From Rhizobacter sp. Root1238 (GTDB taxonomy: Bacteria > Pseudomonadota > Gammaproteobacteria > Burkholderiales > Burkholderiaceae_C), in contig NZ_LMDM01000048.1 in assembly GCF_001425825.1 (NCBI RefSeq), forward strand, positions 21,279 through 85,278: DNA of 64,000 nucleotides, given 5' to 3'. Shown in pieces: positions 18,371 through 25,766 of the stretch (positions within the stretch are counted from its first letter, which is position 1; the number at the start of each line of letters is the position of its first letter). The position numbers and the translations under genes are program-made. Under the pieces are notes generated by a model. It had not been told where the DNA came from and searched no databases. It was given only the letters and a program-made list of their open reading frames with translations.

Positions 18371-19215
18371 GCGGCACCGTGCACCCGAGGGCCGCCTGGT
18401 TCGGCCGCGCCTGGCTGGTCGGGGGCTTCGTGTTCCTGTACCTGCCCATCGTCACGCTCGTCATCTACTCGTTCAACGCGTCGCCGCTGCCCACCGTGTG
18501 GGGCGGCTTCACGCTCGACTGGTACGGCAAGCTCGCCCACGACCGCGAAATGCTGTCCGGCCTGTGGCTGTCGCTGAAGATCGCCTTCCTCAGCGCCTGC
18601 GGCTCGGTCGTGCTGGGCACGCTGGCCGCGTTCTCGCTCGTCAAGTACCGGCGCTTCACCGGCCGCACGCTGTTCAACGGCCTGGTCAACGCGCCGCTGG
18701 TGATGCCTGAGGTGATCTGCGGGCTGTCGCTGCTGCTGATGCTGGTGTCGGTGCAGAAGGCGGTCGGCTTTCCCGAGCGCGGGCTGATGACGATCTGGCT
18801 CGGCCACCTGCTGCTCGGCATGTCGTACGCCACCGTCGTCGTGCAGGCCCGGCTGCAGGACCTGAACCCGTCGCTCGAAGAGGCCGCGATGGACCTCGGC
18901 GCGCGGCCCTGGCAGGTGTTCACGCTGGTCACGCTGCCGATGATCGGCCAGGCGCTGGCCTCGGCCTGGCTGCTCACCTTCAGCCTGTCGCTCGACGACG
19001 TGGTGGTGTCGGCCTTCCTGTCGGGCCCCGGCGCCACCACGATGCCGCTGGTGATCTTCTCGCGCGCCCGGCTCGGGCTGAACCCGAGCGTCAATGCGGT
19101 CGCCACCGTGATCATCGTGATCGTCGCCATCTGCGTCGCGGCGGCCAGCCTCTGGATCGCGCGCGCCGAGCGGCGTCGCGTGCAGGAAATGAACGCGGCC
19201 CAGCGTGGCGCCTGA
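18367..19215 (+). CDS. potI: Putrescine ABC transporter permease
   Basis: A 282-residue PotC/PotI-type permease, partner of the preceding one. Membrane segments include WLVGGFVFLYLPIVTLVIYS and NAVATVIIVIVAICVAAASLW; the EAA loop is EAAMDLGARPWQVFTLVTLP. I chose the ATG at 18367, which overlaps the potH stop as ATGA; a longer in-frame extension upstream lies inside potH and is not real. With potF, potG and potH it completes a putrescine importer. Confidence 0.93.
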   Translation: MSGTVHPRAAWFGRAWLVGGFVFLYLPIVTLVIYSFNASPLPTVWGGFTLDWYGKLAHDREMLSGLWLSLKIAFLSACGSVVLGTLAAFSLVKYRRFTGRTLFNGLVNAPLVMPEVICGLSLLLMLVSVQKAVGFPERGLMTIWLGHLLLGMSYATVVVQARLQDLNPSLEEAAMDLGARPWQVFTLVTLPMIGQALASAWLLTFSLSLDDVVVSAFLSGPGATTMPLVIFSRARLGLNPSVNAVATVIIVIVAICVAAASLWIARAERRRVQEMNAAQRGA

Positions 19216-19254
19216 CATCGCAACACCCCGAATCCAACCCCGAGGAGAAAACCG

Positions 19255-20667
19255 ATGAAGTTCGCGAAGCTCTCGACCCTGGCGCTGGCGATCGCCGCCG
19301 CGTTCGCGGCCCCCGCCCAGGCGCAGTCGAACAAGGAGTTGATGGACGAGTTGAAGGCGATGAAGCAGCGCATCGCGGACCTGGAGAAGAAGCTGGCCGA
19401 GAAGTCGGCCCCCGAGGCCAAGCCCACTGAAAAGCAATGGGGCATGACCCCCGAGCAGGTGCAGGACTTCAACCGCATCGCGGTGAAGACCGAGGCGCTC
19501 GAAGACGCGATGGAAGCGCAAGGCCTGAAGGGCCTGAAGATCGGCGGCTACGTCGACCCGACCTGGATCTACAACAAGAACCAGCACAGCGCCGGCTTCC
19601 AGTTCCTGAACCGCGTCTCGGACGACGGCTACAACTACGACAACGGCTACTTCGGCGTGGTCAACCTCGATTTCCAGAAGGAGCTCGATGGTGGCACCAA
19701 GCTGCGCCTGACGCTGATGCCCAACCGCGGCGCCGGCTCCATCGCCGACCCCGACGGCAATTCGATCGTGCACGAGGCCTCGGCGTCGATCCCGATCGGC
19801 GACCTGCAAACCCGCTTCATCTTCGGCCAGATCCCCGACTGGTCGGGCTACGAATACGTGCAGGGCCCGTTGACCAAGCTGGTGACGCGCGGCCTGCTGC
19901 TCGATTTCACCGAGCCCACCGTGTACACCGGTGCCGGGCTGGAATTCATCCGCGGCAAGTGGGACATCAAGGGCGTGCTGGCCAACTACAACAAGACGAA
20001 GAACGGCGCGAACCACAAGGCGCCGGTGTTCGCCTACCGCGTCGACTACTCGAAGGGCGAGTTCAACGGCTTCGGCTTCGCCGGCGTGCACGGCAAGGTC
20101 GGCAACTTCTCCGAAAGCGCGATCGATCCGACGACGCTCGAGGTGATCCCGCAGGACGACACCCGGCTCGACCTGTTCGAGATCGACGGCTACTTCATCC
20201 GCGGCGACTGGACGGTGCAGGGCCAGGTCGGTGTCGGCCGCCAGCGCAATGCGTCGATCGTGCCGGCGGCCGACGGCAGCCTGCGCGACGCGAAGTGGTG
20301 GGGCCTGTCGGCGCTCGCCGCCTACAAGTTCCAGCCGCGCTTCGAGGGCGTGGTCCGCGCCGACTACATCAACAACAAGAAGAACGGCGGCGGGCTGCTG
20401 CAGTACTCGGTGGCCGACGACCGCAACGGCATCGGCCCTGACCCGGCACTGGGCTGCGCGCCGGGGGCGCTGGTCGACGGCTGCGACGAAGGCGCGAACC
20501 GCTATGCGCTGGCCGTCGGCTTCAACTACCTGATGACCCGCAACACGACCCTGAAGGCCGAATACCGGCTGGATCGCGCGACACTGCCGGTCTTCATCGA
20601 CGCCAACGACGGCAGCTACAAGAAGAGCAACCACCTGCTCGGAGCCTCGGTGGTGTTGACGTTCTGA
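19255..20667 (+). CDS. Porin-like outer-membrane protein with N-terminal coiled coil
   Basis: A 470-residue secreted protein. A signal peptide (ending AFAAPAQAQ) is followed by a short coiled coil (ELMDELKAMKQRIADLEKKL, residues about 28-50) and then a long stretch of alternating hydrophobic/polar strands ending in a C-terminal Phe (ASVVLTF), the mark of a beta-barrel recognised by the Bam machinery. From memory it resembles the Burkholderiales DUF3138 family; that name needs a profile search. An RBS (GAGGAG) lies close before the ATG. Its place between the importer and the catabolic enzymes suggests an outer-membrane pore for polyamines or related cations, which is inference. Confidence 0.75.
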   Translation: MKFAKLSTLALAIAAAFAAPAQAQSNKELMDELKAMKQRIADLEKKLAEKSAPEAKPTEKQWGMTPEQVQDFNRIAVKTEALEDAMEAQGLKGLKIGGYVDPTWIYNKNQHSAGFQFLNRVSDDGYNYDNGYFGVVNLDFQKELDGGTKLRLTLMPNRGAGSIADPDGNSIVHEASASIPIGDLQTRFIFGQIPDWSGYEYVQGPLTKLVTRGLLLDFTEPTVYTGAGLEFIRGKWDIKGVLANYNKTKNGANHKAPVFAYRVDYSKGEFNGFGFAGVHGKVGNFSESAIDPTTLEVIPQDDTRLDLFEIDGYFIRGDWTVQGQVGVGRQRNASIVPAADGSLRDAKWWGLSALAAYKFQPRFEGVVRADYINNKKNGGGLLQYSVADDRNGIGPDPALGCAPGALVDGCDEGANRYALAVGFNYLMTRNTTLKAEYRLDRATLPVFIDANDGSYKKSNHLLGASVVLTF

Positions 20668-20680
20668 CGAAGGAGACGAC

Positions 20681-22168
20681 ATGGCTTCCATCGACTGGAT
20701 CGCTCGGGCCGCTGAACAACGATTCGACGGCCGCGCCTTCATCGGCGGCCAGCGCGTTGCGGCCCTCGCGGGCGAGACCTTCGGCTGCGTATCGCCGCTC
20801 GACGGCCGTACGCTGACGCAGGTGGCCCGCGGCCAGTCGGCCGACGTCGATGCGGCGGTGCAGTCGGCGCGCCGTGCGTTCGACGACGGCCGCTGGTCGC
20901 GCAAGGCGCCCGCCCAGCGCAAGAAGGTGCTGCAGCGCTTCGCCGAGCTGATCCTCGGCGCGAAGGAGGAGCTGGCGCTGCTCGAGACGCTCGACATGGG
21001 CAAGCCGATCAAGTACAGCCTGAGCGTCGACGTGCCGTCCACCGCGCGCTGCATCGCCTGGTATGCCGAGGCGGTCGACAAGGTCTACGACGAGATCGCG
21101 CCGACGCCGCACAGCGCGCTGGCGCTGATCACGCGCGAGCCGATGGGCGTGATCGGCGCGATCGTGCCGTGGAACTACCCGATGATCATGGCCTCGTGGA
21201 AGCTCGGCCCGGCACTTGCCGCCGGCAACAGCGTGGTGCTGAAGCCGAGCGAGAAATCGCCGCTGACCGCGCTGCGCCTGGCCGAGCTCGCGCTGCAGGC
21301 CGGCCTGCCCGAAGGCGTGTTCAACGTGGTGCCCGGCTACGGCCACGAGGCCGGCGAGGCGCTCGCACTGCACCCGCAGGTCGACGCGATCGGCTTCACC
21401 GGCTCCACGCGCGTCGGCCGCAAGATGCTGGAGTACGCCGGGCGCAGCAACCTGAAGCGGGTCTACAACGAGCTGGGCGGCAAGTCGGCCTTCGTCGTGT
21501 TCCCCGATTTCGACGACCTCACCCGCGCCGCGCAGACGGTGGCCGGCAGCATGTTCTTCAACCAGGGCGAGTCGTGCAATGCGCCGTCGCGGGTGTTCGT
21601 GCACGACAGCATCGCCGACGACTTCGTGAAGACGGTGACGGCCGAGGCGTCGAAGTACCAGCCGGGCAACCCGCTCGACGCCGGCACCGAGCTCGGCGCG
21701 CTGGTCGACGACACGCAGCTGCGCACGGTGATGGGCTACATCGATGCCGGGCAGAGCGAAGGCGCGCGGCTCGCCGCCGGCGGCCGGCAGTCGCGCCAGG
21801 ACAGCGGCGGCTACTTCGTCGAACCGACGGTGTTCGACGGTGTCAGCAACAGCATGAAGATCGCCCGCGAGGAGATCTTCGGGCCGGTGCTGTCGGTGAT
21901 CCGCTTCAAGACCGAGGACGAAGCGATCGCGATGGCCAACGACAGCGCCTACGGCCTGCAGGCGAGCGTGTGGAGCAGCAACATCAACCGCGCGCACCGC
22001 GTGGCCCGCGCGCTGCGCGCCGGCACGGTGCACGTCAACCAGTACGACGAAGACGACATCACCGTGCCGTTCGGCGGCTTCAAGCAGAGCGGCAACGGGC
22101 GCGACAAATCGCTGCATGCGTTCGACAAGTACACCGAACTCAAGACCACCTGGATACGGTTGGACTGA
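20681..22168 (+). CDS. puuC: Gamma-glutamyl-gamma-aminobutyraldehyde dehydrogenase
   Basis: A 495-residue NAD(P)-dependent aldehyde dehydrogenase. The catalytic Glu is in YNELGGKS and the Cys in FFNQGESCNAPSRV; the cofactor segment VPWNYPMIMASWKLGPALAAG and the FGPVLSVIRFK motif are intact. PuuC-type enzymes oxidise gamma-glutamyl-aminobutyraldehyde, and also free 4-aminobutanal, so it can serve both branches of the putrescine pathway here. GAAGGAGAC lies just before the ATG. It follows the porin-like gene by 13 bases and precedes gabT by 13, clearly one transcription unit. Confidence 0.92.
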   Translation: MASIDWIARAAEQRFDGRAFIGGQRVAALAGETFGCVSPLDGRTLTQVARGQSADVDAAVQSARRAFDDGRWSRKAPAQRKKVLQRFAELILGAKEELALLETLDMGKPIKYSLSVDVPSTARCIAWYAEAVDKVYDEIAPTPHSALALITREPMGVIGAIVPWNYPMIMASWKLGPALAAGNSVVLKPSEKSPLTALRLAELALQAGLPEGVFNVVPGYGHEAGEALALHPQVDAIGFTGSTRVGRKMLEYAGRSNLKRVYNELGGKSAFVVFPDFDDLTRAAQTVAGSMFFNQGESCNAPSRVFVHDSIADDFVKTVTAEASKYQPGNPLDAGTELGALVDDTQLRTVMGYIDAGQSEGARLAAGGRQSRQDSGGYFVEPTVFDGVSNSMKIAREEIFGPVLSVIRFKTEDEAIAMANDSAYGLQASVWSSNINRAHRVARALRAGTVHVNQYDEDDITVPFGGFKQSGNGRDKSLHAFDKYTELKTTWIRLD

Positions 22169-22181
22169 CCGGAGAACCGCG

Positions 22182-23468
22182 ATGAACCACTCGCAGAACG
22201 AACAGCTGATGGCCCGCAAGGCCGCGGCCACGCCGCGCGGCGTCGGCGTGATGGGCACGTTCTTCGCCGACCATGCCGAGAACGCCGAGCTGTGGGATGT
22301 CGAAGGCCGGCGTTTCCTCGATTTCGCCGGCGGCATCGCGGTGATGAACACCGGCCACCGCCACCCGAAGATCGTCGCGGCGATCGAGGCGCAGTTGAAG
22401 CGCTTCACGCACACCTGCTACCAGGTCGTGCCCTACGAGGGCTACATCGCGCTGGCCGAGCAGCTCAATGCGCTGACGCCCGGCCGCCACGCCAAGAAGA
22501 CCGCGTTCTTCAGCACCGGTGCCGAGGCGATCGAGAACGCGGTGAAGATCGCCCGCGCCCACACGAAGCGCGCCGGTGTCATCGCGTTCGGCGGCGCCTT
22601 CCATGGCCGCAGCCTGTTCGCGGTGGCGCTGACCGGCAAGGTGCAGCCGTACAAGGCCGGCTTCGGCCCCTTCCCGCCCGAGATCTACCACGTGCCCTTC
22701 CCCGCTGAAGGCACGAACCTGGCCGAAGTGCAGAAGGCGGTGCAGCACCTGTTCAAGGCCGACATCGAGGCGTCGCGCGTCGCGGCCATCGTGTTCGAAC
22801 CGGTGCAGGGCGAAGGCGGCTTCAACGTGATCCAGGCCGACGCGCTGCGCTGGCTGCGCGCGCTGTGCGACGAGCACGGCATCGTGCTGATCGCCGACGA
22901 GGTGCAGACCGGGTTCGGCCGCACCGGCCGGCTGTTCGCGATGGAGCACTTCCCCGACGTGCTGCCCGACATCCTCGTCAGCGCCAAGTCGCTGGCCGCC
23001 GGGCTGCCGCTGTCGGCGGTGACCGGCCGCGCCGAGATCATGGATGCCCCCGCGCCCGGCGGCCTCGGCGGCACCTACGCCGGCAACCCGCTGGCGATTG
23101 CCGCCGCGCATGCGGTGATCGGCGTGATGCACGACGAGCAGTTGCCGGCGCGCGGCCAGGCGCTCGGCGACCGGCTGAAGGCGGTGCTGAACGAGCTGCG
23201 CGCTGCCGTGCCGCAGATCGCCGACGTGCGCGGGCTGGGCGCGATGGTGGCGGTGCAGTTCGACTGCCCCGGCACCGACGCGCCCGACGCCGCGTTCACG
23301 AAGCAGGTGCAGGCCGAAGCCCTGCAGCGCGGGCTGATCCTGCTGAGCTGCGGCGTCGATGCCAACGTGATCCGCTTCCTGTTCCCGCTGACGATCCCCG
23401 ACGCGCATTTCGTCGAGGCGACCGCGATCCTGCAGGCCTCGCTGCGGGCGGCCGCGGCGAGCGCATGA
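22182..23468 (+). CDS. gabT: 4-aminobutyrate aminotransferase
   Basis: A 428-residue class III aminotransferase of the GabT type: RGVGVMGTFFADHAENAELW, FLDFAGGIAVMNTGHRHPKI, FFSTGAEAIENAVKIARAHT, IADEVQTGFGRTGRLFAMEH and the Lys in VSAKSLAAGLPLSAVTGR. It transfers the amino group of GABA to 2-oxoglutarate, giving succinate semialdehyde. I chose the ATG at 22182, 13 bases after puuC, preceded by CGGAGAA. A succinate-semialdehyde dehydrogenase is not obvious nearby unless puuC doubles for it. Its stop overlaps the next start as ATGA. Confidence 0.93.
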   Translation: MNHSQNEQLMARKAAATPRGVGVMGTFFADHAENAELWDVEGRRFLDFAGGIAVMNTGHRHPKIVAAIEAQLKRFTHTCYQVVPYEGYIALAEQLNALTPGRHAKKTAFFSTGAEAIENAVKIARAHTKRAGVIAFGGAFHGRSLFAVALTGKVQPYKAGFGPFPPEIYHVPFPAEGTNLAEVQKAVQHLFKADIEASRVAAIVFEPVQGEGGFNVIQADALRWLRALCDEHGIVLIADEVQTGFGRTGRLFAMEHFPDVLPDILVSAKSLAAGLPLSAVTGRAEIMDAPAPGGLGGTYAGNPLAIAAAHAVIGVMHDEQLPARGQALGDRLKAVLNELRAAVPQIADVRGLGAMVAVQFDCPGTDAPDAAFTKQVQAEALQRGLILLSCGVDANVIRFLFPLTIPDAHFVEATAILQASLRAAAASA

Positions 23469-24784
23469 AAGAACTCCGCGAGCGGCTGCAGGCCGAGGGC
23501 GTCCACACGCTGGTCGCGCAGTTCACCGACCTGCACGGCGTCGCGAAGGGCAAGTACGTGCCGCTCGCGCACCTGGAGAGCCTGCTGGCCGAGGGCGCGG
23601 GCTTTGCCGGTCCGTCGATCTGGGGCACCGGGCTGCCGCGCACCGGCCCGCGCGCGGAGTACTACGGCCGCGGCCAGCCCGAGACCGCGCGCGCGTTGCC
23701 GTGGATGCCGGGCTATGCGCGCATCGTCTGCGACGGTCATGTCGCCGGCGAGCCGTTCGACGCCTGCCCGCGCCAGGTGCTGAAGCGCCAGCTGGCGCGG
23801 CTGGCCGGGCGCGGCTGGACGCTGCGCACCGGCATCGAGCCGGAGTTCTTCCTGCTGCGCCGCACGGCCGACGGCGGCATCGCGCCGGCCGATCCGCACG
23901 ACGCGCTCGACAAGCCGTCGTACGACCTGAAGACGCTGCCGCGCCAGGCCGCCTTCCTGCACGAGCTCGCCGCGGCGCTCACCGAATGCGGCCTCGACGT
24001 GTTCCAGGTCGACCATGAAGACGCGCACGGCCAGTACGAGCTGAACTTCCACCATGCCGAGGCACTGGCGAGCGCCGACCACCTGATGCTGTTCAAGCTG
24101 GCTGCGCAGGCGCTGGCCGAGCGGCACGGCAGTGTGTTCTCGATGATGCCGAAGCCGTTCGCGAACCAGCCGGGCAGCGGCATGCACTTCCACGTGTCGC
24201 TGTGGGCCGGTGGCGACTGCGTGTTCGCCGACCGGCAGCAGCCGCTGTCGACGCTCGCACTGCAGTTCATCGCCGGCGTGCTGGCGCATTCGGCCGCGCT
24301 GTGCGCGCTGGCCGCGCCGACCGTCAACAGCTACAAGCGGCTGGTGGTCGGCGAATCGCTGTCGGGCACCAGCTGGGCGCCGGCCTACGTCGCGCACGGG
24401 CCGAACAACCGCACCGCGCTGGTCCGCACGCTCGACGGCCGCTTCGAATGGCGCCTGCCGGATGCGTCGGCGAACCCGTACCTGGCGACGGCCGGGTTGA
24501 TCGCCGCCGGGCTCGACGGCATCGCACGCGCGCTCGACCCGGGGCCGGCCTGCACCGAAGACCTGTTCCCGCTCAGCCTGGCGCAGGTCCGCGAGCGCGG
24601 CATCGGGCTGCTGCCGCAGAGCCTGGGCGAGGCGGTCGACGCGCTCGAGGCCGACGACGTGATCCGCGCGGCGCTCGGCGAGACCTTGTCGGCCGAGTTC
24701 ATCCGGCTCAAGCGCGCCGAGTGGACCGACTACGCGCGCCATGTGAGCGGCTGGGAGATTGCGCGGTACGCTTCGGCGTTCTGA
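23465..24784 (+). CDS. Glutamine-synthetase-family ligase, type III/GlnT-like
   Basis: A 439-residue glutamine-synthetase-fold protein, distinct from the puuA product. It has the type III/GlnT pattern: VAQFTDLHGVAKGKYVPLAH, GAGFAGPSIWGTG, GIEPEFFLLR, VDHEDAHGQYELNFH, MMPKPFANQPGSGMHFHVSL and NSYKRLVVGESLSGTSWAP. Members of this branch make gamma-glutamyl amides of small amines, including gamma-glutamylmethylamide, rather than glutamine. Translation is coupled to gabT by an ATGA overlap, so an amine-gamma-glutamylating role is likely. The amine could be putrescine, a diamine such as cadaverine or a monoamine; the sequence does not decide. Confidence 0.82.
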   Translation: MKELRERLQAEGVHTLVAQFTDLHGVAKGKYVPLAHLESLLAEGAGFAGPSIWGTGLPRTGPRAEYYGRGQPETARALPWMPGYARIVCDGHVAGEPFDACPRQVLKRQLARLAGRGWTLRTGIEPEFFLLRRTADGGIAPADPHDALDKPSYDLKTLPRQAAFLHELAAALTECGLDVFQVDHEDAHGQYELNFHHAEALASADHLMLFKLAAQALAERHGSVFSMMPKPFANQPGSGMHFHVSLWAGGDCVFADRQQPLSTLALQFIAGVLAHSAALCALAAPTVNSYKRLVVGESLSGTSWAPAYVAHGPNNRTALVRTLDGRFEWRLPDASANPYLATAGLIAAGLDGIARALDPGPACTEDLFPLSLAQVRERGIGLLPQSLGEAVDALEADDVIRAALGETLSAEFIRLKRAEWTDYARHVSGWEIARYASAF

Positions 24785-24817
24785 GCCCTCCCCCGTGCCC
24801 CCTCTCCTCCTTCTCGA

Positions 24818-25750
24818 ATGAACTCTTCGTCTTCGGCCCCTGGGGCCGCCCACCGCGCGCACGCGCCGTGGATCGCCTACCTCTGCCTCGGCAGTTCGAT
24901 GGCCCTGGTGGGCAGCTACGTGGGGCTGTCGAAGCTGCTGCTGGCGGTGTTCCCGGTCTTCCTGCTGGCCTGGCTGCGCTTCGGCATGGCAGCGGTCGCG
25001 ATGGTCGGCTGGGTGAGGCGCCGGCCCGGCGAAGCGCCGCTGAGCCGGCACGACCGCATCCTGCTGTTCTTCGAATCCTTCTTCGGCAATTTCCTGTTCT
25101 CGATCTGCATGCTGTTCGGCGTCGGCCTCAGCTCGGCGCTGGCGGCGGGCGTGATCATGGCCGCGATCCCGGCTGCGGTGGCGATCCTGTCGCGGCTGTT
25201 CCTGAAGGAGCGCATCGTGCCGCGCGTGGCGGTGGGCATTGCGTGCGCGGTCGGCGGCATCGCGCTGGTGTCGGTGGTGGCGCACGGCGGCAGCGACCAG
25301 GGCGGCAGTTCGCTGCTCGGCAACCTGCTGCTGTTCGGCGCGGTGATCTGCGAGGCCTCGTACGTGGTGATGGGCAAGAAGCTCACCGGCAACGTGTCGG
25401 CCAGGCGCATCAGCGCGCTGGTGAACCTGTGGGGGCTGGCGCTGGTGACGCCGCTCGGGCTGTGGCAGGCGATGTCGTTCGACTTCGGCGCGGTGCAGCC
25501 GGGCTCGTGGTCGCTGCTGCTGTTCTATTCGCTCGCGGCCAGCATGGTCACCGTGTGGCTGTGGATGACGGGCCTGCGCCAGGTGCCGGCCTCGTCGGCG
25601 GGCATCTTCACGGTGCTGCTGCCGATCAGCGCGGCAGCGATCGGCGTGGTGTTCCTCGGGGAACGGATCAGCGCGACGCAGGCCGCTGCCTTTGGCCTGG
25701 CGATTGCCGGGGTGCTGTTCGCGACCTGGCCTGCCCGCAGCCCGGCCTGA
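24818..25750 (+). CDS. EamA/DMT-family transporter
   Basis: A 310-residue drug/metabolite-transporter-fold membrane protein with about ten hydrophobic segments in two EamA repeats (LCLGSSMALVGSYVGLSKLL opens the first; LGNLLLFGAVICEASYVVMG opens the second). Each repeat has the usual small-residue helix (ALAAGVIMAAIPAAVAILS and SSAGIFTVLLPISAAAIGVV). It follows the polyamine enzymes by 33 bases in the same direction, so it may export an amine or amino acid by-product. Substrate is unknown. It is convergent with the acylase gene; only 16 bases separate the stops. Confidence 0.85.
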   Translation: MNSSSSAPGAAHRAHAPWIAYLCLGSSMALVGSYVGLSKLLLAVFPVFLLAWLRFGMAAVAMVGWVRRRPGEAPLSRHDRILLFFESFFGNFLFSICMLFGVGLSSALAAGVIMAAIPAAVAILSRLFLKERIVPRVAVGIACAVGGIALVSVVAHGGSDQGGSSLLGNLLLFGAVICEASYVVMGKKLTGNVSARRISALVNLWGLALVTPLGLWQAMSFDFGAVQPGSWSLLLFYSLAASMVTVWLWMTGLRQVPASSAGIFTVLLPISAAAIGVVFLGERISATQAAAFGLAIAGVLFATWPARSPA

Positions 25751-25766
25751 CGCCCGGCAGGGGAAC

